64,000 nucleotides of DNA from Pseudomonas neustonica (GTDB lineage: Bacteria > Pseudomonadota > Gammaproteobacteria > Pseudomonadales > Pseudomonadaceae). The notes under the pieces are model-generated. The model was given only the letters and a program-made list of their open reading frames with translations, ran no database searches and had not been told where the DNA came from. This document shows positions 1 to 8,874 of the stretch, in pieces (position 1 is the stretch's first letter; every line of letters starts with the position of its first letter). Made by a program: the position numbers and the translations under genes. The stretch covers positions 186,001 to 250,000 of the forward strand of contig NZ_RKKU01000003.1 of NCBI RefSeq assembly GCF_003797945.1, written 5' to 3'.

Positions 1-1445
1 TGGTAGTCAAGACCGGCGCACGTACAGGCCGCTCGCCAATGGATCGTTTCATTGTTGAAGAGCCTTCCACTCAGGATGCCGTCGCTTGGGGCCCAATCAA
101 TCGTCCGTTCCCGGCCGACAAGTTTGCTGCCCTGTGGGATCGTGTTGCAGCCTACCTCGGCAACTGTGAAAGTTTTGTGTCACATGTGCACGTCGGCGCT
201 GACCCTGAGCATTACCTGCCGGTAGTGATGGAAACCGAGACAGCATGGCATAACCTCTTTGGCCGTACTCTGTTTATCAATCCGCAAAGCTATAACCCGT
301 CTGCGAAGGGCCAGTGGCAGATCCTCAATGCGCCTCACTTTGAGTGTGAGCCAGAGCGAGACGGTACCAACAGCGATGGTTGTGTGATCCTCAACTTTGC
401 CGAGCGCAAGGTGTTGATTGCGGGTATGCAGTACGCAGGTGAAATGAAGAAGGCGATGTTCTCCGTGCAGAACTTCCTGCTGCCAGCCAAGGATGTATTG
501 CCAATGCACTGCGCCGCCAACGTTGGCGATGACGGTGATACCACCTTGTTCTTCGGTTTGTCCGGTACTGGCAAGACCACCTTGTCTGCCGATGAGTCGC
601 GCAATTTGATTGGCGATGATGAGCACGGCTGGGCCGAAGGTAGCGTCTTCAATATTGAAGGTGGCTGCTACGCCAAGTGTATCGATCTGTCGCAGAAGAA
701 TGAGCCGGTGATCTGGAATGCCATCAAGTTTGGCTCCATTGTTGAGAACGTGGTGATTGATCCCGTCACTCGTACCGCAGATTACGCCGATGTTAGCCTG
801 ACGCAGAACACCCGCGCGGCTTATCCGCTGGTGCACGTCGAGAAGCGCGTTGAAGCCAACCGTGCCGGCGAGCCTAACGCCATCATTTTCCTGACGTGTG
901 ATTTGACCGGCGTATTGCCTCCGGTATCCATTCTGAATAACGAGCAGGCTGCCTATCACTTCCTGTCGGGTTACACCGCACTGGTTGGCTCTACCGAGAT
1001 GGGATCGGGCAGCGGTATCAAGTCCACCTTTTCTACCTGCTTTGGTGCGCCTTTCTTCCCGCGTCCGGCGGGCGAGTACGCTGAGTTGCTGATCAAACGT
1101 ATCAATGCATTCGGCAGCAAGGTTTATCTGGTCAATACCGGCTGGACTGGCGGTTCTTACGGCGAAGGTACGCGCTTCAGTATTCCGACTACCCGTGGCA
1201 TCATTTCTGCCATTCAGTCGGGCGCGCTGATCGGTACCGAGACTGAGCACCTGCCAGGTATCAACCTGGACGTGCCAAAGGCCGTACCTGGCGTTGAGAC
1301 CAAGTTGTTGAACCCACGTAACACTTGGGCAGACTCAGCTGCTTACGACAAGGCTGCAACCGATTTGGCCGCGCTGTTTGTTGAGAACTTCAAGAAGTTC
1401 GACGTTGCTGACAGCATCGTTGCAGCGGGTCCTCAGCTGAGCTGA
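1..1445 (+). CDS. pckA: Phosphoenolpyruvate carboxykinase (ATP), 5' end cut by window
   Basis: Catalyses ATP-dependent decarboxylation of oxaloacetate to phosphoenolpyruvate, the entry step of gluconeogenesis, in the cytosol. The reading frame is already open at base 3, giving [16 protein letters not shown], the substrate-binding region near the N-terminus of the family, so about 30-40 residues lie outside the window. The ATG at 39 is internal and not the start. The kinase P-loop [10 protein letters not shown] begins at base 555, followed by the IGDDEHGW metal and nucleotide region and the [13 protein letters not shown] segment. The C-terminus is complete and a strong terminator follows. The long minus-strand frame inside it is a composition shadow. 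Confidence 0.97.
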   Translation, partial: VVKTGARTGRSPMDRFIVEEPSTQDAVAWGPINRPFPADKFAALWDRVAAYLGNCESFVSHVHVGADPEHYLPVVMETETAWHNLFGRTLFINPQSYNPSAKGQWQILNAPHFECEPERDGTNSDGCVILNFAERKVLIAGMQYAGEMKKAMFSVQNFLLPAKDVLPMHCAANVGDDGDTTLFFGLSGTGKTTLSADESRNLIGDDEHGWAEGSVFNIEGGCYAKCIDLSQKNEPVIWNAIKFGSIVENVVIDPVTRTADYADVSLTQNTRAAYPLVHVEKRVEANRAGEPNAIIFLTCDLTGVLPPVSILNNEQAAYHFLSGYTALVGSTEMGSGSGIKSTFSTCFGAPFFPRPAGEYAELLIKRINAFGSKVYLVNTGWTGGSYGEGTRFSIPTTRGIISAIQSGALIGTETEHLPGINLDVPKAVPGVETKLLNPRNTWADSAAYDKAATDLAALFVENFKKFDVADSIVAAGPQLS

Positions 1446-1467
1446 AGCCTGTGCTGTAGCGCTTGAC

Positions 1468-1497
1468 AAAACCCGCCGCACGGCGGGTTTTGTGTTT
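1468..1497 (+). terminator. Rho-independent terminator of pckA
   Basis: Inverted repeat AAAACCCGCC / GGCGGGTTTT with the 4-base loop GCAC and a T-rich tail, 22 bases after the pckA stop. Confidence 0.9.
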
Positions 1498-1553
1498 CTG
1501 GGTGACTGTATGGGTGTTTACATAGCACATTGAAATAAAAGACATAAAAAAGG

Positions 1554-1590
1554 TTGACAGCTTTGCGCTGGCAGGTAAAATGGCGCGCCT
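1554..1590 (+). promoter_or_regulatory. Sigma-70 promoter of the tRNA operon, GC discriminator
   Basis: A perfect -35 TTGACA (1554-1559), a 16-base spacer and the -10 TAAAAT (1576-1581) are followed at once by GGCGCGCC. A G/C-only discriminator is the hallmark of stable-RNA promoters under stringent (ppGpp/DksA) control. It is about 65 bases upstream of tRNA-Asn. Confidence 0.8.
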
Positions 1591-1646
1591 CAGCAGGGGA
1601 TATGTAGCACCAACCACTACCCAGGCTGAGATGTTTTGAAGGTAAT

Positions 1647-1722
1647 TCCGCGATAGCTCAGTTGGTAGAGCAAATGACTGTTAATCATTGGGTCCCAGGT
1701 TCGAGTCCTGGTCGCGGAGCCA
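1647..1722 (+). tRNA. tRNA-Asn (anticodon GTT)
   Basis: Full cloverleaf: acceptor arm TCCGCGA/TCGCGGA, D arm GCTC...GAGC, anticodon loop CTGTTAA with GTT, T arm CCAGG-TTCGAGT-CCTGG, and an encoded CCA end. First gene of a three-tRNA cluster. Confidence 0.97.
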
Positions 1723-1736
1723 CTTCTAAGCAAGTT

Positions 1737-1813
1737 CGGGGTATAGCGCAGCCTGGTAGCGCGCCTGCTTTGGGAGCAGGATGTCGAGAGTTCGAATCCC
1801 TCTACCCCGACCA
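1737..1813 (+). tRNA. tRNA-Pro (anticodon TGG)
   Basis: Cloverleaf with acceptor CGGGGTA/TACCCCG, anticodon stem CCTGC/GCAGG around TTTGGGA (anticodon TGG), T arm GAGAG-TTCGAAT-CCCTC and encoded CCA. It lies 14 bases after tRNA-Asn, so co-transcription is likely. Confidence 0.97.
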
Positions 1814-1828
1814 TTTTTTTTGAGCATT

Positions 1829-1904
1829 GGGTCGTTAGCTCAGTTGGTAGAGCAGTTGGCTTTTAACCAATTGGTCGTAGGTTCGAATCCTACACGACCC
1901 ACCA
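1829..1904 (+). tRNA. tRNA-Lys (anticodon TTT)
   Basis: Acceptor GGGTCGT/ACGACCC, anticodon loop CTTTTAA (TTT), T arm GTAGG-TTCGAAT-CCTAC and encoded CCA. Last gene of the tRNA cluster. No clear T-run terminator follows within the next 200 bases. Confidence 0.97.
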
Positions 1905-2108
1905 CTCAATCCCTCGCAAGACCCTCCGTATTTCGCTAGTCTCCGTAATTACCCTTCTGTTTATGCTTTTGCTTCTCGACCTGATTCGTCGGGGCTTCTT
2001 CGTGTCTGATTGATAGGCTTCATCGTTGTCTTGAGCGTCCAGGCATGACCCAGGCCCCTATTCTTCGTGCAAGGGTGCATGTGGGCTTTCAGGCGAGTTT
2101 GAAGCGTT

Positions 2109-2136
2109 AAAGGAAGGGCAGTGTAGCCCTTCCTTT
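2109..2136. terminator. Terminator hairpin after ndh, probably bidirectional
   Basis: Perfect 11-bp stem AAAGGAAGGGC / GCCCTTCCTTT with loop AGTGTA, 10 bases beyond the ndh stop on the minus strand. It could also end transcription coming from the tRNA operon on the plus strand. Confidence 0.8.
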
Positions 2137-2145
2137 TGCAAAGCC

Positions 2146-3468
2146 TTAGTGCAGCTTCAGGCGTGGCTCTGTGGAGCGACCGAACCTATCGCTGAGCATC
2201 AGCATCATGGTCCTTGGCAGGCCATACAGGGCTATCTGGTGCAGACGGTACAGCGAGACGTAGAACATGCGAGCCAGCCGACCTTCCAGCATGACATTGC
2301 CAGTCAGGTTACCCATCAGATTGCCTACCGCACTGAAGCTCGACAGTGAGATCAGTGAGCCGTAGTCACGATAGCGGTACTCTTCCTGTGGTTTGCCCTC
2401 AAGCAGCTTGCGCAGGTTCTTGGCGAGCAGGCTGGCCTGTTGATGAGCCGCTTGCGCGCGTGGCGGCACAAAGCGACCTTCATCTCCCATAGGGCAAGCA
2501 GCGCAGTCGCCAAAGGCGAATATCCGATCTTCGCCTTTCACTAACAAAGTGCGTTCAACCTCAAGTTGATTGATGCGGTTTACCGGAAGGCCCAGCTGAG
2601 TCAGAAAGGCCGGTGCGCGGATGCCTGCCGCCCACACCTTGAGCGTCGCCGGAATCTCCTCGCCATTGGCCAGCACCAGACGGTCTTCCTTCACCTCTTT
2701 CACTGCCGAGCCGGTGTGCAGTTTGACGCCCAGGTCCTTGAGCACCTGCGTGACCGGGCCGCTGATGCGCTCGGGTAGTGCGGGCAGCAGGCGTTCGCTG
2801 GCCTCGATGATGTTGATGTTGAGATCTTCCGGGTTGATACGGTCGAAACCATAGGCCTTGAGCATCTGCGCCGCGTGGTGCAGTTCGGCAGCCAATTCAA
2901 CACCGGTCGCGCCGGCGCCGATAATGGCGACGTTGATCGGCTGACCAGGGCCTTGTAAGTCCGTTGTTTGGGTTTTCATGTACTGGTTTAGCAGTGCGCG
3001 GTGAAAGCGCTCAGCCTGCGCACGGGTGTCCAGAAAGAGGCAGTGATCAGCAGCGCCGGCGGTGTTGAAGTCGTTGGTGGTACTGCCGACCGAAATGACC
3101 AGGTAATCGTAGTCCAGTTGTCGACTGGCGATCAGCTCGTTGCCCTTTTCATCGAGAATGGGCGCCAGGGTAATGTTGCGCTGTTCCCGGTCAAGCTCGG
3201 TCATGGCGCCCAGTTGAAAGCGGAAATGGTTCCACTTGGCTTGGGCAACATAGTTAAGCTCGTCATCGGTGGAGTTCAGCGAGCCAGCTGCTACCTCGTG
3301 CAGCAGTGGCTTCCAGATATGGGTCATGTTGGTGTCGACCAGGGTGACACTGGCCTTGCCTTTCTTGCCCAGCTTGCGGCCCAGCGTGGTGGCTAGTTCA
3401 AGGCCGCCTGCGCCGCCGCCGACGATCAGGATTCGGGGTTGCGGGCTAGCCTGTGATGCATCTGACAT
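2146..3468 (-). CDS. ndh: Type II NADH:quinone oxidoreductase
   Basis: Single-subunit, non-proton-pumping NADH dehydrogenase that passes electrons from NADH through FAD to the quinone pool at the inner face of the membrane. At 440 residues it has the family length. The N-terminal dinucleotide motif ILIVGGGAGGLELA binds FAD and a second one, IIGAGATGVELAAELHH near residue 185, binds NADH. The segment FAFGDCAA is the usual FAD-contact motif. The C-terminal amphipathic region YRLHQIALYGLPRTMMLM is the membrane anchor. It stands alone, with its own terminator. Confidence 0.95.
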   Translation of the reverse strand: MSDASQASPQPRILIVGGGAGGLELATTLGRKLGKKGKASVTLVDTNMTHIWKPLLHEVAAGSLNSTDDELNYVAQAKWNHFRFQLGAMTELDREQRNITLAPILDEKGNELIASRQLDYDYLVISVGSTTNDFNTAGAADHCLFLDTRAQAERFHRALLNQYMKTQTTDLQGPGQPINVAIIGAGATGVELAAELHHAAQMLKAYGFDRINPEDLNINIIEASERLLPALPERISGPVTQVLKDLGVKLHTGSAVKEVKEDRLVLANGEEIPATLKVWAAGIRAPAFLTQLGLPVNRINQLEVERTLLVKGEDRIFAFGDCAACPMGDEGRFVPPRAQAAHQQASLLAKNLRKLLEGKPQEEYRYRDYGSLISLSSFSAVGNLMGNLTGNVMLEGRLARMFYVSLYRLHQIALYGLPRTMMLMLSDRFGRSTEPRLKLH

Positions 3469-3645
3469 AGGTGTTTACTCACGGAAGTATAGGAAACCGG
3501 CGTCAGTCAGGCTCTGCAGGGCCAAAGATCGGTATCGGGACGATCTGACGTGTCATGGCGGCTTTGAAACCGTCGCTGCAACGCTACGTCCTGTTGCTAT
3601 GCATGTCCTTGTCTTGCGCGTTATGCGCTGGCGAACCAGTCTGCG

Positions 3646-3822
3646 CTAGGCGACCACTAACTGCCCGAGCATGCGCGAGAGCAGACCCAGGACCACAACC
3701 GATCCGGCGACCAATGCGAGCAGAATCCAGACCTTGAACGGTCTGCGTGGCACCTGGTGTATGGGTGACTCGAGGTACTTGTCGACCCGTTGCTGATCTT
3801 GCGGGTTCAGGCGACTGGACAT
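3646..3822 (-). CDS. DUF3094 small membrane protein
   Basis: 58-residue protein beginning MSSRLNPQDQQRVDKYL, followed by a basic stretch (HQVPRRPFKVW) and one hydrophobic helix of about 20 residues at the C-terminus. This matches the DUF3094 family of pseudomonads, which has no known function. I chose the ATG at 3822 because AAAGGTC lies just upstream; the longer frame back to 3891 adds an atypical basic leader. It sits upstream of ndh on the same strand with a 177-base gap, so a link to ndh is only positional. Confidence 0.8.
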   Translation of the reverse strand: MSSRLNPQDQQRVDKYLESPIHQVPRRPFKVWILLALVAGSVVVLGLLSRMLGQLVVA

Positions 3823-4067
3823 GCGATGACCTTTTTTTGTCGGCGGCGCAGTACATTGCTGCGCGGGGGGCTTGACTGACTTTTTCATCATTCTAGCCCT
3901 CTGTTGCGGTTATTGCATCAGTCGCTGCTAGTGGGCGGGTAAACTGGTGACATTGCCGGAGCTGCACTGAAATTGAGTCACGGCCGGCAGAATTCTGCGC
4001 TGTTGCCAAGGCTGAGATTCGCGTCGCTGGCTGCTATTATGTCCAGCTGTTGATCAGGAGGTTGCGC

Positions 4068-4754
4068 ATGCTCTCTGCCGATTTGCTGACACCCGGTCAG
4101 CTTGTTATCTGTGCGCTGCTTTACGCAGTGGCGTTGCTGTGGGCATTGATGCGCGTGCGTTGGGTTGAATTGATAGCCGATACGCGACGTCATCACCTGT
4201 TCTTCGGCAGTGTTTTTGCTCTTTTCGTGCTTTGGTTGGTGCGACGCGAGTTCGATAACGGGCTAACGGTGCACTTCATTGGCCTGACTGCGGTAATGCT
4301 GATGCTCGACTGGCCGCTGGCAATTGTCGCCGGCAGCCTGGCGCAGCTGGCTTTGTGCCTGTTGGGGCTGGATGACCTCGCCGCGTTGGGCGCCAATGGG
4401 CTGCTGCGCATTCTGGTGCCCGTTGGTATCACGCTATTGCTCAGCCGCGCTTTGGAGTCTTTTCAGCCACGCAATCTTTTCCTCTACATATTTGTCAGCG
4501 GTTTTTTTGCAGCCGGCCTGGCGGCAGCGGCCACAGTGCTGGTGGGCATGGGGCTGTTGCATTGGTCGGGTGCCCTGCAGCCGCCCGCCAGTTTTCTCGA
4601 ATTGTGTGGTTATCTGCTGCTGGTGATGTTCCCGGAGGGCTTCATCAATGGCACGGCAGTGACTGCGCTGATCGTGTTTCATCCGGATTGGGTCGATACT
4701 TTTGATACCGACCGTTATCTTCAGGAGCCATTCGATCACGACGGAAAATCCTGA
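4068..4754 (+). CDS. CbiM-like energy-coupling-factor permease, orphan
   Basis: 228-residue polytopic inner-membrane protein with about six or seven hydrophobic segments. The ending LVMFPEGFINGTAVTALIVFHPDWVDTF resembles the CbiM/NikM-like S components described in pseudomonads as energy-coupling factor permease. No ATPase (CbiO) or T component (CbiQ) gene is adjacent, so the substrate (perhaps cobalt or nickel) and even active transport are unproven. The start is the ATG at 4068: a perfect AGGAGG lies 6 bases upstream, whereas a TTG at 4050 would put the Shine-Dalgarno sequence inside the gene. Confidence 0.75.
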   Translation: MLSADLLTPGQLVICALLYAVALLWALMRVRWVELIADTRRHHLFFGSVFALFVLWLVRREFDNGLTVHFIGLTAVMLMLDWPLAIVAGSLAQLALCLLGLDDLAALGANGLLRILVPVGITLLLSRALESFQPRNLFLYIFVSGFFAAGLAAAATVLVGMGLLHWSGALQPPASFLELCGYLLLVMFPEGFINGTAVTALIVFHPDWVDTFDTDRYLQEPFDHDGKS

Positions 4755-4816
4755 GACAGATCAATGCCCGCGATACCGGATTATGCATAATTGGTGTTTT
4801 ACACAGGAGAGCGTAA

Positions 4817-5032
4817 ATGTCCGCATACAAAATAGCGAAGGAAGTGATGGCGCAGGCAATTGAACAGGCTGCAGCGGCTGGTTATGACGAGCAGGCGCTG
4901 GCGCGGGGATTAATGACTGAAGTGATCAATGTTTACAAGCGCGGGCGTAGCCATGCGGATATCGCCAGCGAGTTGGCTTTTCTTGCTGACAACCTCAACG
5001 ATGACGAAGATTACGCCTTCATGCGGCCATGA
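4817..5032 (+). CDS. Conserved small protein of unknown function
   Basis: 71 residues, MSAYKIAKEVMAQAIEQ..., alanine- and glutamate-rich, predicted mostly helical, soluble and acidic at the C-terminus (LNDDEDYAFMRP). AGGAG sits 7 bases before the ATG. It follows the CbiM-like gene by 62 bases on the same strand and may be co-transcribed. I do not recognise a domain. Its size, composition and clean ribosome-binding site argue for a real gene. Confidence 0.7.
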   Translation: MSAYKIAKEVMAQAIEQAAAAGYDEQALARGLMTEVINVYKRGRSHADIASELAFLADNLNDDEDYAFMRP

Positions 5033-5059
5033 TGATGAAGTGTCTGCTGGCGGGGTAGT

Positions 5060-5091
5060 CCACGCCCGATTCAGGATTGAAAAGGGCGTGG
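5060..5091. terminator. Hairpin between convergent genes
   Basis: Perfect 8-bp inverted repeat CCACGCCC / GGGCGTGG with a 16-base loop, between the stop codons of the 71-residue gene (+) and the SIMPL gene (-). There is no long T-run, so termination is inferred from position. Confidence 0.5.
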
Positions 5092-5104
5092 CTGGGAAGC
5101 GTGC

Positions 5105-5812
5105 TTACAGGCCTTGAACTTCGATGGTGCCATCGGCGCTCACGGTAACGTCAGACTGACCGCCAGCCACTTCAGGTGTGCTCATTTCCATATCGGCGGA
5201 CATCATCATTTTCTGTTGACCGCGGTAGCGCATGGGCTGCATGTACTGGGTGTTCAGGTTCAGGTTGACGATTTTATAGCCAGCGCCGCCAAGGCTGCGC
5301 GTAGCAATGTTGGCGCGTGACTTGAACGCCTCAATGGCATCGGCGACCAGAGTATCTTCGGTTTTGCTGCGGCTATCAGCAGATAGGCTGAACTGCATGT
5401 CGGCCAGGCTCAGATCGCCCAGCAGCTCGCCGGTAAGGGCAGAAATCGCGGCGAAGTCGCTACCTTCGATAACCATCTCGCCACGTTCGCGCCAGCCGAT
5501 GATGTTCTCACGCTTCTCGTCATAAACCGGTTGGCTGCTGCGGTTACCGCTGCTGACACTGACTTTGTCTTCAGCGCGTGCGGTTTGCAGCGCTGCGTTC
5601 AGGGTTCGAGTGATCTTCTCTGCCAGTTTGGCCGGATCCTCGTCCTGTGCTTCGGTGAACAGGGTCACGCTCATGGTGTCATGGTTAACCGACTGCTCGA
5701 CCTGCGCGTGCAGAGAAACCTGGTTGTAGCGCAGGGGCTCTGCCTGAGCACCAGCGGCGAGTAGACTCATACCCAGAAACAGGCCGGACAGGGGAAGGTG
5801 AAGTGAACGCAT
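5105..5812 (-). CDS. SIMPL-domain (DUF541) periplasmic protein
   Basis: 235 residues. A Sec signal peptide (MRSLHLPLSGLFLGMSLLAAGAQA) is followed by a DUF541/SIMPL domain with the typical ALTGELLGDLSLADMQFSLS and EAFKSRANIATRSLGGAGYKIVNL segments. The family forms oligomers in the envelope and is linked in other bacteria to oxidative-stress tolerance or surface proteins; no reaction is known. It is transcribed divergently from roxS with a 134-base shared upstream region. Confidence 0.88.
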   Translation of the reverse strand: MRSLHLPLSGLFLGMSLLAAGAQAEPLRYNQVSLHAQVEQSVNHDTMSVTLFTEAQDEDPAKLAEKITRTLNAALQTARAEDKVSVSSGNRSSQPVYDEKRENIIGWRERGEMVIEGSDFAAISALTGELLGDLSLADMQFSLSADSRSKTEDTLVADAIEAFKSRANIATRSLGGAGYKIVNLNLNTQYMQPMRYRGQQKMMMSADMEMSTPEVAGGQSDVTVSADGTIEVQGL

Positions 5813-5946
5813 AAAGTAGGTCTCCTTGATCTTGCGTAATCTGACCCGATACTAGCGCACAGGTTCCGCTCTCCCAAGAATCCGTGCTTTGTGCGACCCT
5901 GTGTCGCGCGAGGCGCTAGCCTCGCCCGCCTATACTGGAGTTTGGT

Positions 5947-7242
5947 ATGTCCACGCGATCATTCATGAGCCCTAATACATTGGCGTTATCGCCCTCGCGT
6001 CAGAATTTGTGGCGCTTGATCCTTATCCGTTTATTGGTATTGCTGGCGCAGAGTGTGTCGGTCCTGGCCGCGTACCTCAGCGGCTGGTTCCCTTTGCCCT
6101 GGGGGCCCTTGCTGTTAGCGCTCGGCGGCTCTGCGCTGGTTAGTATCCTAACGCTGTTGCGGCTGGGACGAGGTTGGCCGGTAACGAGTCTGGAGTACGG
6201 CCTGCAGTTGCTGTTCGACATGTTTATCCACAGCGTGCTGCTCTACTACTCAGGCGGACCAACCAATCCCTTCGTATCCTATTATCTCGTGCCCCTGACC
6301 ATTGCGGCGGCCACTTTGCCCTGGTTCTTTACTGCGGTACTGGCGGTGGTCGCGGTCACTTCCTACAGTGCGTTGCTGGTCTGGTATGAGCCGCTGACGG
6401 CATTTGATATTCCCTTGGGCGGTGGCCTGGTTAGCCTGCATGTTATTGGTATGTGGCTTAATTTTGCCATGAGCGCCGGTCTGATCAGCCTGTTTGTTGT
6501 GCGTATGGCCGACGCGCTGCGCCAGCACGCTGAACGGTTGGCTGAGCGTCGTGAGCAAAGCATCCGCGACGCTCAACTGCTGGGCATCGCCAGTGTGGCA
6601 GCAGGTGCCGCACACGAGCTGTCAACGCCGTTATCGACCATGAGTGTGCTACTCAAGGATCTGAGCAAGGACTATCCCGAGCCAGAGTTACAGGAGGACC
6701 TGGCTGTACTCCAAGAGCAGGTCAGACTGTGCAAGGAGAGCTTGCAGCACATGGTGCGTAGCGCGGAAGACAATCGGCGTCAGCCAGAGCGGATTGAGCC
6801 TGCGGACAGCTGGTTGCGAGCCATGCTGGCGCGCTGGCAGTTGATGCGTCCCGAGGTCTCTTGGCAATGGCAGCCACTGCCTGCCGGTGACGTACCCAGT
6901 TTGCAGGCCAGTCCGGAGTTGGGGCAGGCCATGCTTAATTTGCTGAATAACGCGGCGGATGCCTGTGCTGAGGGTATCCGTATCAGTCTTGAGTGGGACC
7001 AGCGCTTTATTACCCTGCGCATACTTGACCGTGGACCGGGTGTACCGCTGCATATCGCTGAACAACTGGGCACTGCTTTTTTGACGACCAAGGGCAAGAA
7101 GGGCTTTGGTCTTGGCTTGTTTTTGAGCCAGGCCGCCGTTGAGCGCATCGGTGGCACGGTAAGACTGTTCAATCAGGATGAGGGTGGTACCTTGACTGAA
7201 GTGATATTGCCGATTGCACAGGAGATCAGGCATGAGCGATGA
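5947..7242 (+). CDS. roxS: Redox-responsive sensor histidine kinase (RegB/PrrB/RoxS type)
   Basis: 431 residues. The first 180 or so carry about six membrane helices, with GGPTNPFVSYYLVPL matching the quinone-sensing loop of RegB kinases. The H-box GAAHELSTPLSTM lies near residue 225, then the N-box MLNLLNNAADA, the G1 box DRGPGVP and the G2 box KGFGLGLFLS. The family senses quinone redox state and controls alternative respiratory oxidases. GGAG precedes the ATG. It overlaps the start of the regulator gene roxR by 11 bases, so the two are translationally coupled. Confidence 0.92.
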   Translation: MSTRSFMSPNTLALSPSRQNLWRLILIRLLVLLAQSVSVLAAYLSGWFPLPWGPLLLALGGSALVSILTLLRLGRGWPVTSLEYGLQLLFDMFIHSVLLYYSGGPTNPFVSYYLVPLTIAAATLPWFFTAVLAVVAVTSYSALLVWYEPLTAFDIPLGGGLVSLHVIGMWLNFAMSAGLISLFVVRMADALRQHAERLAERREQSIRDAQLLGIASVAAGAAHELSTPLSTMSVLLKDLSKDYPEPELQEDLAVLQEQVRLCKESLQHMVRSAEDNRRQPERIEPADSWLRAMLARWQLMRPEVSWQWQPLPAGDVPSLQASPELGQAMLNLLNNAADACAEGIRISLEWDQRFITLRILDRGPGVPLHIAEQLGTAFLTTKGKKGFGLGLFLSQAAVERIGGTVRLFNQDEGGTLTEVILPIAQEIRHER

Positions 7243-7786
7243 ATTAAGCCCGGAAGAGCAGCCACTGTTGTTGTTGGTAGATGATGACCCCACTTTTACG
7301 CGGGTACTGGCGCGTGCACTGAGTCGTCGCGGCCTGAGGGTAGATACCGCCGGTGGTGCCGAGGAAGCAATGCAGATCGCCCGTGAGCGTCAGCCGGACT
7401 TCGCCGTACTCGATCTGAAGATGGAGGGTGACTCCGGTTTGGTGCTGATGCCACGCTTGCTGGAACTCTATCCCGATCTAAAAATTGTCATACTGACCGG
7501 GTATTCCAGTATTGCGACCGCTGTTGAAGCGATCAAGCGGGGGGCCTGTAACTATCTGTGCAAGCCTGCCGACGCGGATGACGTATTAACTGCGTTACTG
7601 TCCGAACAGGCCGACCCCGACACCCTGGTGCCGGAACACCCCATGTCGGTTGACCGGTTGCAGTGGGAGCACATCCAGCGCGTATTGGCAGAGCACGATG
7701 GCAATATTTCTGCCACAGCCAGAGCCCTGGGTATGCACCGTCGAACGCTACAGCGCAAGTTGCAGAAGCGGCCTGTCAGGCGCTGA
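7232..7786 (+). CDS. roxR: Response regulator RoxR (RegA/PrrA type)
   Basis: 184 residues: a receiver domain with acidic pocket VDDD, phospho-acceptor Asp in AVLDLKM, Thr in ILTGYSS and Lys in CKPADADD, then a short linker and a Fis-type helix-turn-helix (GNISATARALGMHRRTLQRKL). This is the compact RegA/RoxR architecture without an AAA domain. The start ATG at 7232 is preceded by AGGAGATCAGGC; a TTG at 7214 in the same frame lacks a site. The kinase upstream is its partner. Confidence 0.93.
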   Translation: MSDELSPEEQPLLLLVDDDPTFTRVLARALSRRGLRVDTAGGAEEAMQIARERQPDFAVLDLKMEGDSGLVLMPRLLELYPDLKIVILTGYSSIATAVEAIKRGACNYLCKPADADDVLTALLSEQADPDTLVPEHPMSVDRLQWEHIQRVLAEHDGNISATARALGMHRRTLQRKLQKRPVRR

Positions 7787-7816
7787 TAAGCTTTCCAGGC
7801 TTGAAGCTTCAAGCAA

Positions 7817-7853
7817 TAAAAAAAGCCCGAACCGATCTCCGGCACGGGCTTCT
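7817..7853 (-). terminator. Terminator of the Tim44-like gene
   Basis: Inverted repeat AAGCCCG / CGGGCTT with an inner CCG/CGG. On the minus strand it is followed by a seven-base T run, so it mainly serves the gene ending at 7921, although roxR converges on it from the other side. Confidence 0.75.
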
Positions 7854-7859
7854 CACTGT

Positions 7860-7894
7860 TTCTAGCTTCTAGCTTCTAGCTTCTAGCTTCTAGC
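7860..7894. repeat. Heptamer tandem repeat (TTCTAGC)x5
   Basis: Five exact copies of TTCTAGC lie between the Tim44-like stop codon and its terminator. The other flank of the hairpin carries GCTTGAAGCTTCAAGC (about 7799-7814). Similar 7-base tracts occur at three other gene ends in this window. Confidence 0.95.
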
Positions 7895-7920
7895 TTGATA
7901 CGAACGCGCCCGCTGCGCGC

Positions 7921-8763
7921 TCAGTTCTGCCTGATCCCGGTAATGATCCATGGTTGACCTTCACCGTCGGCGCGTTCTAGCGCCCAGCTTTCGTCAAACC
8001 GATGTCCGGGGTCTTCAGCACTATCGCGGTCCAGGCCGGTAAAGCTAACCGTGACCAGTGTGCGGCCCTGGGTCTGGGTAATCCCATCCAAGCGAACGTC
8101 GAGGTCGTCGACAAAGCCGTTCGCGGTAGGTGGTTGCTCCTCGCGTGCCTGCATCAGTTGTGTCAGCAGCTGCGGGTTGAGATATTCGGCCATGCCGGCA
8201 GTGTCGCCATCGCGCCAATGACGCTGCAGGGTGTAAAAGTGCTCTGTGGCTGCACGCAGAAACAGCTCCGCGTCAAACCAGGCCGGCGCGTCCTGTTGGG
8301 CGGGGTCAGCACGAAACTGAGTGCTGGCGGCTGACGCTGCCTTGTACTGCGGCGTTGCCTCGCGCTGCACGGGTGCGCCACCGGCCGGCTGTAACTGTGG
8401 CTGCGGGCGGCGGCTGAACAATTTGAACAACATGAAAGCAATCAATCCGAGGATCAGAATGTCGAATAGCTGAAAGCCTTCGAAGCCATCGCCGAAAAAC
8501 ATGGATGCTAATAATCCGCCGGCAGCAATACCGGCCAGGGGGCCGAGCCAGCGGTTGGCACCGGAGCTGGCTGCGGCCGCGCCCGGTTGTTTGCCTGGTG
8601 CGGCTTGCTGATCGCGCGGAGCCTGCTGGCGCTGAGCTGGCTGGCTTTGATGGCTTGGGGTGCTGCCGAAGCTTTTACCACCGCCCATGCGACGGGCTTC
8701 GGCGTCGGGAACGCTAACGGTGATCATCAACAAAACAGTTAGAAACGGCATTAGCCAGCGCAT
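7921..8763 (-). CDS. Tim44-like domain protein, membrane-anchored
   Basis: 280 residues. A signal-like N-terminus (MRWLMPFLTVLLMITVSVPDAEA) is followed by a low-complexity Gln/Ala/Pro linker, a second hydrophobic patch (GLLASMFFGDGFEG ... ILGLIAFMLFKLFSRR) and a C-terminal Tim44-like fold from about residue 155 (DAELFLRAATEHFYTLQRHW...). The bacterial family is common in proteobacteria; its role is unknown and the mitochondrial import function should not be transferred. GGAG lies upstream of the ATG. It is divergent from the amino-acid dehydrogenase gene. Confidence 0.85.
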   Translation of the reverse strand: MRWLMPFLTVLLMITVSVPDAEARRMGGGKSFGSTPSHQSQPAQRQQAPRDQQAAPGKQPGAAAASSGANRWLGPLAGIAAGGLLASMFFGDGFEGFQLFDILILGLIAFMLFKLFSRRPQPQLQPAGGAPVQREATPQYKAASAASTQFRADPAQQDAPAWFDAELFLRAATEHFYTLQRHWRDGDTAGMAEYLNPQLLTQLMQAREEQPPTANGFVDDLDVRLDGITQTQGRTLVTVSFTGLDRDSAEDPGHRFDESWALERADGEGQPWIITGIRQN

Positions 8764-8874
8764 GTTTTACTTCTCCGAATAAAAGGACTACCAGTTTGCC
8801 AAAGCGTCACGGGTAACGAATAGGATTAGTGTGTATTGTTGTTTCAGACAACCAGCAAAGCAGGAGAGGCCTAA

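Noticed and set aside
180-1250. 356-residue minus-strand frame inside pckA
   Set aside because: Antisense to a conserved enzyme, no family likeness and no ribosome-binding site; a by-product of codon bias.
1647-1904. tRNA cluster as an integration hot spot
   Set aside because: No integrase, no repeated tRNA 3' end and no foreign genes follow; ndh lies directly after.
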